The notes under the pieces: model-generated
Databases searched by the model: none
The model's input: only the letters and a program-made list of their open reading frames with translations
Told to the model about the DNA's origin: nothing
Made by a program: the position numbers and the translations under genes
Part shown: positions 36,086 to 44,738 of the stretch, piece by piece
Numbering within the stretch: the stretch's first letter is position 1
Layout of the letters: each line of letters begins with the position of its first letter
DNA from: Gemmobacter aquatilis
GTDB lineage: Bacteria; Pseudomonadota; Alphaproteobacteria; Rhodobacterales; Rhodobacteraceae
NCBI RefSeq assembly: GCF_900110025.1
Contig: NZ_FOCE01000002.1
Location: forward strand, 124,001-188,000
Reading direction: 5' to 3'
DNA length: 64,000 nt

Positions 36086-37090
36086 ATGACCATCACCATC
36101 GGGATCAATGGCTTCGGCCGCATCGGGCGCTGCACTCTGGCTCACATCGCCGAATCTGCGCGCAACGACGTTCAGGTGGTGGCGATCAACGCCACCGGCC
36201 CGATCGAGACCAATGCCCACCTGCTGAAATACGACTCGGTTCATGGCCGCTTCCCCGGCCTCGTGAAGGTTGAAGGCAACACGCTGGATCTGGGCCGTGG
36301 CCCGATGCGCGTGATGTCCACCTACAACCCCGACGAGCTGGATTGGGAAGGCGTGGATGTGGTGCTGGAATGCACCGGCAAGTTCAACGACCGGGACAAG
36401 GCGGCTGTTCACCTGGGCCGTGGCGCCAAGCGCGTGCTGGTCTCGGCTCCGGCCAAGAATGCCGACAAGACCATCGTCTATGGCGTCAACCACCGCGCGC
36501 TGACCGCCGAACATCTGGTCGTCTCCAACGGGTCCTGCACCACCAACTGCCTGGCACCGCTGGCCAAGGTGCTGAACGATGCCATCGGAATCGAATCGGG
36601 TATCATGACCACGATCCATTCCTACACCGGCGACCAGCCGACGCTGGACCGCCGCCACAAGGATCTGTATCGCGCCCGCGCCGCTGCCATGGCGATGATC
36701 CCCACCTCCACCGGCGCCGCCAAGGCGATTGGCGAGGTGCTGCCGGAACTGAAGGGCAAGCTCGACGGGTCCGCCATCCGCGTGCCCACCCCGAATGTCT
36801 CTGCCGTCGATCTGACCTTCGTCGCGTCCAAGGATGTCACCGTCCATGACGTGAACGAAATCGTGCGCGAGGCTGCCGCCGGTTACATGGGCATGGTTCT
36901 GGCCTATGACCCGGAACCGAAAGTCTCGATCGACTTCAATCACACGCCGCATTCGTCTATCTTCGCCCCCGACCAGACCAAGGTCGTCGGCGGTCGCACC
37001 GTCCGCGTGCTGGCCTGGTATGACAACGAATGGGGCTTCTCCTGCCGCATGGCCGACGTGGCGGGTGCAATGGGGCGGCTCCTCCAGTAA
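36086..37090 (+). CDS. Glyceraldehyde-3-phosphate dehydrogenase, paralogue 1 (GapB-like cofactor site)
   Basis: 334-residue [14 protein letters not shown] is the dinucleotide-binding motif. The catalytic Cys is in SNGSCTTNC (about 153) and the His in TIHSYTGDQ. At the end of the second beta strand it has VAINAT, where NAD-specific enzymes have Asp; Bacillus GapB, an NADP-tolerant gluconeogenic enzyme, also has Ala here. The start at 36086 follows GGAGACCTCAGGG. A 47-residue membrane protein gene and a second gap paralogue follow. I infer an anabolic role with NADP(H), not proven by sequence alone. Confidence 0.9.
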   Translation: MTITIGINGFGRIGRCTLAHIAESARNDVQVVAINATGPIETNAHLLKYDSVHGRFPGLVKVEGNTLDLGRGPMRVMSTYNPDELDWEGVDVVLECTGKFNDRDKAAVHLGRGAKRVLVSAPAKNADKTIVYGVNHRALTAEHLVVSNGSCTTNCLAPLAKVLNDAIGIESGIMTTIHSYTGDQPTLDRRHKDLYRARAAAMAMIPTSTGAAKAIGEVLPELKGKLDGSAIRVPTPNVSAVDLTFVASKDVTVHDVNEIVREAAAGYMGMVLAYDPEPKVSIDFNHTPHSSIFAPDQTKVVGGRTVRVLAWYDNEWGFSCRMADVAGAMGRLLQ

Positions 37091-37100
37091 CGGAGGGGTC

Positions 37101-37244
37101 GTGACCGACCGCATCGCTCTCGTCCTCGGACTGTTGATCGTGGCACTGGCCGCGTTGGATGTCCTCGCCAATGGCGGGGGCATTTTGCTGTTTATTGCCA
37201 AGAAAATTGCCGATCTGACAGAATATCTGGCATTCTGGCGCTGA
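37101..37244 (+). CDS. 47-residue single-span membrane protein between the gap genes
   Basis: GTG start at 37101, preceded by a near-perfect ribosome site CGGAGGGG. The product is one hydrophobic helix (IALVLGLLIVALAALDVLAN, about 5-24), then GGGILLFIAKKIADLTEYLA and a Trp-Arg end. It begins 10 nt after the gap1 stop. The strong ribosome site and spacing argue for a real gene. No family is recognised; the composition suits a small inner-membrane protein. Confidence 0.7.
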   Translation: MTDRIALVLGLLIVALAALDVLANGGGILLFIAKKIADLTEYLAFWR

Positions 37245-37261
37245 GTGGGCCGAACTTCCGG

Positions 37262-37299
37262 TTGATCTTTGCGCCGATCCGCTCATGTTAGCGCTATCA
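37262..37299 (+). promoter_or_regulatory. Second gap promoter with overlapping palindromic operator
   Basis: TTGATC (37262-37267), a 17-nt spacer and ATGTTA (37285-37290) form a sigma-70-like promoter. The palindrome TGTTAGCGCTATCA (37286-37299; 13 of 14 to TGTTAGCGCTAACA) covers the -10, a position expected to repress. Confidence 0.6.
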
Positions 37300-37348
37300 A
37301 TGCACCGGAGATTCGCCGGCGCGTTTGCCCATGGGTAAGGAGGCTACC

Positions 37349-38350
37349 ATGTCCGTCAAAGTGGCAATCAACGGCTTCGGTCGTATCGGGCGCAATGTGC
37401 TGCGCGCCATCGTCGAATCGGGCCGCACCGATATCGAGGTCGTGGCGATCAACGATCTGGGCCCGGTGGAAACCAATGCCCACCTGTTGCGCTTCGATTC
37501 GGTGCATGGCCGCTTTCCCGCCACGGTGACCACCGGCGAAGACTGGATCGACGTGGGCCGCGGCCCGATCCGCGTCACGGCGCTGCGCAACCCTGCCGAT
37601 CTGCCCTGGGCGGATGTCGATGTGGTGATGGAATGCACCGGCATCTTCACCTCCAAGGAAAAATGCCTGGCGCATCTGGAAAACGGCGCGAAGCGCGTGC
37701 TGATTTCCGCCCCCGGCGAAGGCGCCGACAAGACCATCGTCTACGGCGTGAACCATGACACGCTGACCAGCGCCGACCTGATCGTGTCGAACGCCTCCTG
37801 CACCACCAACTGCCTGTCGCCGGTGGCCAAGGTGCTGAACGATGTGATCGGCATCGAAAAGGGGATGATGACCACCATCCACTCCTATACCGGCGACCAG
37901 CCGACGCTGGACACGATGCACAAGGATCTCTATCGCGGCCGCGCGGCGGCGCTCAGCATGATCCCCACCTCCACCGGTGCCGCCAAGGCCGTGGGTCTGG
38001 TGCTGCCGGAACTGAAGGGCAAGTTGGACGGCTTCGCCATCCGCGTGCCGACGCCGAATGTGTCGGTGGTGGATCTGAAATTCATCGCCAAGCGCGCGAC
38101 CAGCGTCGAAGAGGTGAATGCCGCGATCAAGGCGGCGGCAGAGGGGCCGCTGAAAGGCATCCTCGGCTATACCGAGTTCAAGAACGTCTCGTCGGATTTC
38201 AACCACGACCCCCATTCCTCGGTCTTCCACATGGATCAGACCAAGGTGATGGATGGCACGATGGTGGCGATCCTCAGCTGGTATGACAATGAATGGGGCT
38301 TCTCGAACCGCATGGCCGATACCGCCGTGGCGATGGGCAAGCTGATCTGA
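37349..38350 (+). CDS. gap: Glyceraldehyde-3-phosphate dehydrogenase, paralogue 2 (NAD-type)
   Basis: 333-residue type I GAPDH. It has [11 protein letters not shown], then [16 protein letters not shown], in which Asp is the NAD-selecting residue. SNASCTTNC holds the catalytic Cys, with TIHSYTGDQ and [13 protein letters not shown] at the usual places. TAAGGAGGC precedes the ATG. It has its own promoter with an operator-like palindrome over the -10 and a terminator at 38378-38401. This is the better candidate for the glycolytic enzyme. Confidence 0.95.
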   Translation: MSVKVAINGFGRIGRNVLRAIVESGRTDIEVVAINDLGPVETNAHLLRFDSVHGRFPATVTTGEDWIDVGRGPIRVTALRNPADLPWADVDVVMECTGIFTSKEKCLAHLENGAKRVLISAPGEGADKTIVYGVNHDTLTSADLIVSNASCTTNCLSPVAKVLNDVIGIEKGMMTTIHSYTGDQPTLDTMHKDLYRGRAAALSMIPTSTGAAKAVGLVLPELKGKLDGFAIRVPTPNVSVVDLKFIAKRATSVEEVNAAIKAAAEGPLKGILGYTEFKNVSSDFNHDPHSSVFHMDQTKVMDGTMVAILSWYDNEWGFSNRMADTAVAMGKLI

Positions 38351-38377
38351 TCCGCGGGTAATTCCGACAGAACCGGC

Positions 38378-38401
38378 AAGGGCGCTTTCGGGCGCCCTTT
38401 T
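38378..38401 (+). terminator. Terminator of the second gap gene
   Basis: AAGGGCGC/GCGCCCTT with a 6-nt loop, followed by TT and GCTTT, 28 nt after the stop. Confidence 0.8.
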
Positions 38402-38454
38402 GCTTTGCCGCCAGCCATGCAGTTGCTGCATCGCGGCAATGCGCCCCACAACCT

Positions 38455-38468
38455 TGTTAGCGCCACCA
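38455..38468. promoter_or_regulatory. TGTTAGCGCTAACA-like palindrome before the DUF1127 gene
   Basis: TGTTAGCGCCACCA matches 12 of 14 positions of the palindrome found at both gap promoters. It lies about 75 nt upstream of the DUF1127 start. Confidence 0.4.
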
Positions 38469-38542
38469 TTTCCGCCCATCTGTATCGGGTGGCAGGCATC
38501 CGGCCCGCCACGACACCACGCGGAAGTGGAAAGGATACGACA

Positions 38543-38710
38543 ATGCTGAACCTGATCGAAAAACTGCAAAGCGCCGCCCGCAACCATGCGCGCTATGTGC
38601 GCACCCGTGACGAGATTGCGCGGATGCCGCTGGATGTGGCGCTGGACCTGGGGATCTTCCCCGGCGACGCCCATCGCATCGCCCATGAGGCAGTCTACGG
38701 GCGCGCCTGA
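38543..38710 (+). CDS. Small DUF1127 family protein
   Basis: 55 residues: MLNLIEKLQSAARNHARYVR, then TRDEIARMPLDVALDLGI and a His-containing tail. The (R)TRxEI...LxDLGI pattern is that of DUF1127/YjiS proteins, small Arg-rich RNA-interacting or stress-linked proteins in alphaproteobacteria. AAAGGATACGACA precedes the ATG. It is convergent with coaD, ending 14 nt from it. The function is not established here. Confidence 0.75.
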   Translation: MLNLIEKLQSAARNHARYVRTRDEIARMPLDVALDLGIFPGDAHRIAHEAVYGRA

Positions 38711-38724
38711 CGCGCGCCCCGGCG

Positions 38725-39216
38725 TCAGGCGTATTTGACCTTCAGCGCCTCTGCCACCGGCGGGGTGACGAATTTCGACACATCCCCCCCCAGCCGCGCG
38801 ATTTCCTTCACCAGTTTCGAGGCAATCGCCTGCCGCCGCGCATCGGCCATCAGAAACACCGTCTCGATGCTGGAATCCAGCGCGCGGTTCATGCCAACCA
38901 TCTGGAATTCATATTCGAAATCCGCCACCGCCCGCAGCCCGCGCACGATGACATTGGCCCCCACGTCGCGCGCGCAATCGATCAGCAGGTTTTCAAACGG
39001 GTGAACCACGATCTCGCCACCACAGGCTGCGGTGATCTTGGCACATTCATCCTCGACCATCGCCACCCGCTCTTCCAGGCTGAACAGCGGCCCCTTGTCG
39101 CGGTTGATCGCCACGCCGATGACCAGCCGATCCACCAGCTGGATCGCCCGCTGAATGATATCAACATGCCCCAGGGTGATCGGGTCGAACGTTCCCGGAT
39201 ACAGACCGATGCGCAT
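38725..39216 (-). CDS. coaD: Phosphopantetheine adenylyltransferase
   Basis: Fourth step of CoA synthesis (4'-phosphopantetheine + ATP to dephospho-CoA). The 163 residues start MRIGLYPGTFDPITLGHVDI, with the TxGH nucleotidyltransferase motif. RGLRAVADFEYEFQMVGMNR (about 89-108) is the substrate-binding region, and the length is exactly typical. GAGGGGGGACCC precedes the ATG. It is monocistronic as far as can be seen. Confidence 0.97.
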   Translation of the reverse strand: MRIGLYPGTFDPITLGHVDIIQRAIQLVDRLVIGVAINRDKGPLFSLEERVAMVEDECAKITAACGGEIVVHPFENLLIDCARDVGANVIVRGLRAVADFEYEFQMVGMNRALDSSIETVFLMADARRQAIASKLVKEIARLGGDVSKFVTPPVAEALKVKYA

Positions 39217-39319
39217 GGGTCCCCCCTCTCATGCAATCGGAAACACGCAACAATATTGCGCGGCGCTTTGCAAGTGCGAAAGCGCCGCGCCGCAGCAATC
39301 AGTCGGGCACCCCGACCGA

Positions 39320-39754
39320 TCAGAAGCCCTTGATCATGCCTTCCAGCGCGTCCTTCTCGGCGGCCAGCTCCATCAGCCGCGCTTTCACCACGTCCCCGAT
39401 GGAGATCAGCCCGACCATCTCGTCGCCATCCATCACCGGCATGTGACGAAAGCGCCCGTCGGTCATCTTCTGCAGCAGATCATGGGTGCTGTCCTCGCGC
39501 TTGCAACTGACGATTTTCGCCGTCATCAGCGCGCTTGCCGGATCGGTCAGACAGGACGGCCCGCGCTTGCCCAATTCGCGCACCACGTCGCGTTCCGACA
39601 GAATCCCCGCAACATGCTTGCCATCGGATGATACGACCACCGCCCCGATGCGCCGCATCGAAAGCACATGCGCCACCTCAGCCACGCTCATTTCAGGGGT
39701 GACGGTGACCACACCGTCATCGGCCTTGGATTTCAAAATCTGCGAAACAAGCAT
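39320..39754 (-). CDS. CBS domain pair protein
   Basis: 144 residues made of two CBS motifs: VAEVAHVLSMRRIGAVVVSS through VAGILSERDVVREL (about 24-62), and DLLQKMTDGRFRHMPVMDGD through MVGLISIGDVVKARL (about 93-129). Such stand-alone proteins sense adenosyl nucleotides or NADH. The start at 39754 (MLVSQILKSK) is supported by GAGGAGGAGCCG directly before it. It is related to the widespread CBS proteins lacking other domains; the target is unknown. Confidence 0.88.
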   Translation of the reverse strand: MLVSQILKSKADDGVVTVTPEMSVAEVAHVLSMRRIGAVVVSSDGKHVAGILSERDVVRELGKRGPSCLTDPASALMTAKIVSCKREDSTHDLLQKMTDGRFRHMPVMDGDEMVGLISIGDVVKARLMELAAEKDALEGMIKGF

Positions 39755-39811
39755 CGGCTCCTCCTCATTCATATTCCGGCAACCACAGCGTTGCTCTTGC
39801 GAAATTTTATG

Positions 39812-40699
39812 TCAAGCGCTCGCCTCCAGACGCAAGACTTCTTTGCGAACCCCCTGCACCAGCAGTGCGGCAAAACGGCTCAGCCGCTCCACCCGCCCGT
39901 CATCGGCATGGCGAATCAACCAGAAGCTGCGCGTCAGGCTGACCTGCTCGGGGATGATGCGTTGCAATTCCGGCGCGGCGGGCAGCGCAAAATCATGCAC
40001 CACCCCCACCCCGGCCCCATGGCGCAGCCAATTGAGCTGCACCGAGACGGAATTGGAGGCCAGCGGCACCGTCTGCGCGCCCAACTGCCCCAGATAATCC
40101 AGTTCCTTGTCAAAGATCATGTCGGGGATATAGCCCACCACCCGATGCGCCAGCAGATCCTCGGGCGCGCGGATCGCCTCATGCCGCGCCAGATACCCGC
40201 GCGAGGCGGCAAGGCTCAGCCGGTAATCCGTCAGCTTCTGCACCGACAGCCGCCCGGTTTCCGGCCGCGACACCGCCACCGCCATATCCGCCTCGCGCTT
40301 CGACAGGTTGAAGACCCGCGGCAAGGCGATGATCTGCACCTCCAGCCCCGGATTCTCGTCGCAGATCGCCGCCAGAACCTGCGGCAGCAGGTAATTCGCG
40401 CAACCATCCGGCGCGCCGATGCGGATCTGGCCCGAAAGCCCCTGCGCGCCGCGCAACTCCTCCACCGCGCCGACCATCGCCTGTTCCGCCCGTTCGGCAT
40501 GGGTCAGGATACGCCCCCCCGCCTCGGTCAGCGCATAGCCCTGCGGGCTCTTGGCAAACAGCCGCGCGCCAAGGGCCTCTTCCAGCCGCGCGATACGCCG
40601 CCCCACCGTCGCCGGGTCCAGCCGCAGCACCTTGCCCGCGCCTGACAGGCTGTCATGGCGCACCACGGCCAGAAACAGGCGCAGGTCGTCCCAATCCAT
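39812..40699 (-). CDS. LysR family regulator, divergent from mmsA
   Basis: 295 residues. The winged helix is MDWDDLRLFLAVVRHDSLSG then LDPATVGRRIARLEEALG (about 28-45). The effector domain contains IRIGAPDGCANYLLPQVLAA (about 95-114). It shares its promoter region with mmsA and probably controls the valine-degradation genes. Palindromic A/T elements lie between them at 40711-40728. The inducer is unknown; methylmalonate semialdehyde or 3-hydroxyisobutyrate are reasonable guesses. Confidence 0.88.
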   Translation of the reverse strand: MDWDDLRLFLAVVRHDSLSGAGKVLRLDPATVGRRIARLEEALGARLFAKSPQGYALTEAGGRILTHAERAEQAMVGAVEELRGAQGLSGQIRIGAPDGCANYLLPQVLAAICDENPGLEVQIIALPRVFNLSKREADMAVAVSRPETGRLSVQKLTDYRLSLAASRGYLARHEAIRAPEDLLAHRVVGYIPDMIFDKELDYLGQLGAQTVPLASNSVSVQLNWLRHGAGVGVVHDFALPAAPELQRIIPEQVSLTRSFWLIRHADDGRVERLSRFAALLVQGVRKEVLRLEASA

Positions 40700-40710
40700 C
40701 GCACCCTCAT

Positions 40711-40728
40711 TTTTGCAAAACGCTTTTG
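40711..40728. promoter_or_regulatory. Overlapping palindromes in the lysR-mmsA divergent promoter
   Basis: TTTTGCAAAA (40711-40720) is self-complementary and overlaps CAAAA-CGC-TTTTG (40716-40728). They lie 12-30 nt from the lysR start and about 70 nt from mmsA. Confidence 0.45.
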
Positions 40729-40795
40729 GAAACTTGCTGCTGTTAGCCGCGAAAATGCAAGCCTATTGTCCGCTCAGCAAATCGAGGGGGACCCC

Positions 40796-42295
40796 ATGAA
40801 AGAGATCGGACACTGGATCAACGGCAAGGTTGTAAGCGGCACTTCGGGCCGCTTCGCCGATGTCTTCAACCCTGCCACCGGCGAAGTGCAGGCGCGCGTG
40901 GCGCTGGCCTCCAAGGCCGAACTGGATGCCGCCACCGCTGATGCCGCAGCGGCACAGGTGAAATGGGGCGCCACCAACCCGCAGCGCCGGGCGCGCGTGA
41001 TGATGGAAATGGTGCGCCTGCTGAACCGCGACATGGACAAGCTGGCCGAAGCGCTGTCGTCGGAACATGGCAAGACCATCCCCGATGCCAAGGGCGACAT
41101 CCAGCGCGGGCTGGAAGTGATCGAATTCTGCATCGGCGCGCCGCATCTGCTGAAAGGTGAATTCACCGACAGCGCCGGTCCGGGCATCGACATGTATTCC
41201 ATGCGCCAGCCGATCGGCGTGGCAGCGGGCATCACGCCCTTCAACTTCCCGGCCATGATCCCGATGTGGAAAATGGGCCCGGCACTGGCCTGCGGCAACG
41301 CCTTCATCCTCAAACCCTCGGAACGCGCACCGACCGTGCCGATGATGCTGGCCGCGCTGATGCAGGAAGCAGGCCTGCCCGATGGCGTGCTGCAAGTGAT
41401 CAACGGCGACAAGGAATCGGTCGATGCGATCCTGGATAACCCGATGATTTCCGGCATCGGTTTCGTGGGCTCCACCCCGATTGCCGAATACATCTATGGC
41501 CGTGGCTGCTCCAACGGCAAGCGCGTGCAGTGCTTCGGCGGCGCCAAGAACCACATGATCATCATGCCCGATGCCGATCTGGATCAGGCGGCGGATGCGC
41601 TGGTGGGGGCCGGTTACGGCGCTGCGGGCGAACGCTGCATGGCGATTTCGGTCGCGCTGCCGGTCGGCCAGAAAACCGCCGATGCGCTGATCGAAAAGCT
41701 GATCCCGCGCATCGAAAAGCTGAAGGTCGGCCCCTATACCGCTGGCAATGACGTGGATTACGGCCCGGTCGTTACCGCTGCAGCCAAGGCCAATATCCTG
41801 AAGCTGGTCGAATCGGGCGTGGCGCAGGGTGCGAAACTGGTGGTCGATGGCCGCGATTTCCACCTGCAGGGCTATGAGGACGGTTTCTTCGTCGGCCCGC
41901 ATCTGTTCGACCATGTGACCACCGACATGGACATCTACAAGAAAGAGATCTTCGGGCCGGTCCTGTCCACCGTGCGCTGCGAAACCTACGAGCAGGCGCT
42001 GGGCTATGCCATGGACCACGAATATGGCAACGGCACCGCGATCTACACCCGCGATGGTGACACGGCGCGCGATTTCGCCAACCGGATCAATGTCGGCATG
42101 ATCGGCATCAACGTGCCGATCCCGGTGCCGCTGGCCTATCACACCTTCGGCGGCTGGAAGAAATCGTCCTTCGGCGACCTGAACCAGCACGGGCCGGATT
42201 CGTTCCGCTTCTACACCCGCACCAAGACCATCACCTCGCGCTGGCCCTCGGGCATCAAGGAAGGCGCCGCGCTGAACTTCAAGCAGATGGACTGA
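40796..42295 (+). CDS. mmsA: CoA-acylating methylmalonate-semialdehyde dehydrogenase
   Basis: NAD-dependent last step of valine catabolism, giving propionyl-CoA. The 499 residues begin MKEIGHWINGKVV. GITPFNFPAMIPMWKMGPAL (about 142-161) and KPSERAPTVPM bind NAD. The catalytic Cys is in AGERCMAISVAL (about 281), with RCM typical of this subfamily. The start at 40796 follows AGGGGGACCCC. A tandem-hairpin terminator follows, so mmsA may be transcribed apart from the next three genes. Confidence 0.95.
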   Translation: MKEIGHWINGKVVSGTSGRFADVFNPATGEVQARVALASKAELDAATADAAAAQVKWGATNPQRRARVMMEMVRLLNRDMDKLAEALSSEHGKTIPDAKGDIQRGLEVIEFCIGAPHLLKGEFTDSAGPGIDMYSMRQPIGVAAGITPFNFPAMIPMWKMGPALACGNAFILKPSERAPTVPMMLAALMQEAGLPDGVLQVINGDKESVDAILDNPMISGIGFVGSTPIAEYIYGRGCSNGKRVQCFGGAKNHMIIMPDADLDQAADALVGAGYGAAGERCMAISVALPVGQKTADALIEKLIPRIEKLKVGPYTAGNDVDYGPVVTAAAKANILKLVESGVAQGAKLVVDGRDFHLQGYEDGFFVGPHLFDHVTTDMDIYKKEIFGPVLSTVRCETYEQALGYAMDHEYGNGTAIYTRDGDTARDFANRINVGMIGINVPIPVPLAYHTFGGWKKSSFGDLNQHGPDSFRFYTRTKTITSRWPSGIKEGAALNFKQMD

Positions 42296-42301
42296 TTTGC
42301 G

Positions 42302-42353
42302 GCAGGGGGCCGCCCTGCGGCCCCCTGCGAAAACGCTCCGGTGGAGCGTTTTC
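42302..42353 (+). terminator. Tandem hairpin terminator of mmsA
   Basis: GCAGGGGGCCG/CGGCCCCCTGC (42302-42328) is followed directly by GAAAACGCTCC/GGAGCGTTTTC (42329-42353), which supplies its own T run. Confidence 0.8.
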
Positions 42354-42411
42354 AGCAAATCAGGCCCGAGGCACAAGCCGAGGGCCCGCACCGTCGGCCA
42401 AGATTTCCCCT

Positions 42412-42434
42412 GTATCGCCCCAACGGGGCGATAC
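42412..42434. other. Leader hairpin before the acyl-CoA dehydrogenase gene
   Basis: GTATCGCCCC/GGGGCGATAC, 10 bp perfect with a 3-nt loop, in the 265-nt gap between mmsA and the next gene. No T run. It may be a leader structure or a second termination point. I see nothing else to annotate in the gap. Confidence 0.5.
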
Positions 42435-42560
42435 CCCCCTGCGGCAGCCCAACAGCCGCCCCCGGCCCGCGAAATTTGCCCTGCAAGACCGCCTCTTGCA
42501 AAACTCTCGCAACACTCGAAAAATAAACACACGTTCAATTCCAGCAAGGGAGGGCTCGGG

Positions 42561-43706
42561 ATGGATTTCGCTTTGTCCGAGGAACAGCAAGCCATTTTCG
42601 ATATGGCACAGGCGTTTGGACAGGAACATATCGCCCCCCACGCCCGCCAGTGGGAGGCCGAGGGCACGATTCCCCGCGCGCTTTGGCCCAAGGTGGCCGA
42701 GCTTGGTCTTGGCGGCGTCTATGTCAGCGAAGACTTCGGCGGCTCGGGCCTGTCGCGGCTTGATGCCACACTGGTGTTCGAGGCGCTGGCCATGGCCTGC
42801 CCCTCGGTCGGCTCGTTCCTGTCGATCCACAACATGTGCGGCGGCATGATCGACAAATTCGCCGCGCCCGAGATGAAAGCCCGCCTGCTGCCCAAACTGT
42901 GCAGCATGGACAACGTGTTCTCCTACTGCCTGACCGAACCGGGGTCGGGATCGGATGCCGCATCTTTGCGCACCAAGGCCAGCCGCACCGATGAGGGCTG
43001 GGTGCTGACCGGCACCAAGGCCTTCATTTCCGGCGGCGGCTATTCCGATGCCTATATCGTGATGGCGCGCAGCGGCGCCGACGGCCCGCGCGGCATTTCG
43101 GCCTATGTGATCGAGGCGGGCACACCGGGGCTCAGCTTCGGCGGGCTGGAAGACAAGATGGGCTGGCGCGCCCAACCCACCCGGCAGGTGCAGATGGATG
43201 ATTGCGCGATCCCGTCCGACAACCTGCTGGGCGAGGAAGGCCGCGGCTTTGCCTATGCCATGGCGGGGCTGGATGGCGGGCGGCTGAACATCGCCGCCTC
43301 GGCGCTTGGCGGCGCGCAGGCGGCGTTTGACGCAACGCTGGGCTACATGGCGGAACGCAAGGCCTTCGGCAAATCGCTCGACCAATTTCAGGCGCTGCAA
43401 TTCCGTCTGGCCGAGCTGGAGGTGAAACTGCAATCCGCCCGCACCTTCCTGCGGCAGGCGGCATGGAAGCTGGACGCCAAGGCCCCCGACGCCACCAAAT
43501 TCTGCGCCATGGCCAAGCTTTACGTCACCGATGCCGCCTTTGACGTGGCCAACCAATGCCTGCAACTGCATGGCGGCTATGGCTATCTGGCCGATTACGG
43601 CATCGAAAAGATCGTGCGCGATCTGCGCGTGCACCAGATCCTGGAAGGCACCAACGAGATCATGCGCCTGATCGTCGCGCGCGGTCTGATCGAGGGGAAG
43701 GCATGA
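42561..43706 (+). CDS. Acyl-CoA dehydrogenase (probable isobutyryl-CoA dehydrogenase)
   Basis: FAD enzyme of 381 residues that makes an enoyl-CoA from a short branched acyl-CoA. It starts MDFALSEEQQAIFDMAQAFG. YCLTEPGSGSDAASLRTKA (about 122-140) is the FAD/substrate signature, and the catalytic Glu lies in the C-terminal helix region with QLHGGYGYLADYGIEKIVRD and QILEGTNEIMRLIVAR. Its place in a mmsA...hydrolase-mmsB set points to isobutyryl-CoA in valine degradation. It overlaps the next gene by ATGA. Confidence 0.9.
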   Translation: MDFALSEEQQAIFDMAQAFGQEHIAPHARQWEAEGTIPRALWPKVAELGLGGVYVSEDFGGSGLSRLDATLVFEALAMACPSVGSFLSIHNMCGGMIDKFAAPEMKARLLPKLCSMDNVFSYCLTEPGSGSDAASLRTKASRTDEGWVLTGTKAFISGGGYSDAYIVMARSGADGPRGISAYVIEAGTPGLSFGGLEDKMGWRAQPTRQVQMDDCAIPSDNLLGEEGRGFAYAMAGLDGGRLNIAASALGGAQAAFDATLGYMAERKAFGKSLDQFQALQFRLAELEVKLQSARTFLRQAAWKLDAKAPDATKFCAMAKLYVTDAAFDVANQCLQLHGGYGYLADYGIEKIVRDLRVHQILEGTNEIMRLIVARGLIEGKA

Positions 43707-44734
43707 GCGATATCGACATCCGCAAACAGGGCCGCGCCGGGCACATCACCCTCAACCGGCCCGAGGCGCTGAACGCGCTCAGCTATCCGATGTGTCTGGC
43801 GCTGGATGCCGCGCTGATCGCCTGGCGCGACGACCCGGAGGTGGCGTTGATCGTGATCGACGCGGCGGGCGACCGGGCCTTCTGCGCGGGCGGTGACATT
43901 GCCCGGCTTTACGCCGAAGGCACGGCGGGCAACCACGCCCATGGGCAGGAATTCTGGCGTGACGAATACCGGATGAACGCCCGGATTGCGTCTTATCCCA
44001 AACCCGTCGTCGCCTTCATTCAGGGCTTCTGCATGGGCGGCGGCGTAGGCGTCGCCTGCCATGCCAGCCACCGCATCGTCGGCGACACGGCACAGGTGGC
44101 GATGCCCGAATGTGCCATCGGCTTGGTGCCCGATGTCGGCGGCTCGGCCCTGCTGGCGCGGGCGCCGGGCAAGCTGGGGGCCTGGCTGGGCACCACCGGC
44201 ACGCGGATGGGGCCGGGCGATGCGATCTATGCCGGGTTTGCCGATCTCTACCTGCCCGAATCCGACTGGCCCGCCCTGATCGCGCAGCTTTGCGCCACGG
44301 GCGACACCGCCAGCATTGCCGCCAAGGCGCCGCCCCCGGCCCGCCTGCCCGCCCTGCAACCACAGATCGACCGGCATTTCGCCGAACCCCGCCTGCCGCT
44401 GGTGCTGGCCTCGCTGTCCGCCGACGACAGCGATTTCGCCCGCGACACGCTGAAAGCCCTGTCCAAGGTCTCGCCCCTCGCCGCAGCTCTCACCCTGGCA
44501 CTGCTGGCCCAACACGGCCCCGCGCCGGATCTGCGCGCAGCACTGGAACGGGAATACCGCATCACCTTCCGCGCGCAGGCCCAGACGGATTTCCTCGAAG
44601 GCATCCGCGCCATGATCATCGACAAGGATCGCAAGCCGCGCTGGCGCCATGCCTCTGCCGCCGCCGTGCCGCAGGCCGAGATCGACCACCTTCTGGCGCC
44701 GCTGGGCGCCGACACCCTGACCTTTACGGAGTAA
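43703..44734 (+). CDS. 3-hydroxyisobutyryl-CoA hydrolase (crotonase family)
   Basis: 343-residue crotonase-fold enzyme that releases 3-hydroxyisobutyrate from its CoA ester. The oxyanion-hole motifs are FCAGGDIARLYAEG (about 60) and FCMGGGVGVACH (about 110). MPECAIGLVPDVGG carries the active-site Glu and Asp typical of the hydrolase rather than the hydratase. The long C-terminal part (FLEGIRAMIIDKDRKPRW) is also hydrolase-like. It is translationally coupled to the dehydrogenase and 4 nt from mmsB. Confidence 0.9.
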   Translation: MSDIDIRKQGRAGHITLNRPEALNALSYPMCLALDAALIAWRDDPEVALIVIDAAGDRAFCAGGDIARLYAEGTAGNHAHGQEFWRDEYRMNARIASYPKPVVAFIQGFCMGGGVGVACHASHRIVGDTAQVAMPECAIGLVPDVGGSALLARAPGKLGAWLGTTGTRMGPGDAIYAGFADLYLPESDWPALIAQLCATGDTASIAAKAPPPARLPALQPQIDRHFAEPRLPLVLASLSADDSDFARDTLKALSKVSPLAAALTLALLAQHGPAPDLRAALEREYRITFRAQAQTDFLEGIRAMIIDKDRKPRWRHASAAAVPQAEIDHLLAPLGADTLTFTE

Positions 44735-44738
44735 CACC

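Noticed and set aside
40740-40754. TGTTAGCCGCGAAA before mmsA as another CceR-like site
   Set aside because: Only the left half matches; below the 12/14 level seen at the gap genes.
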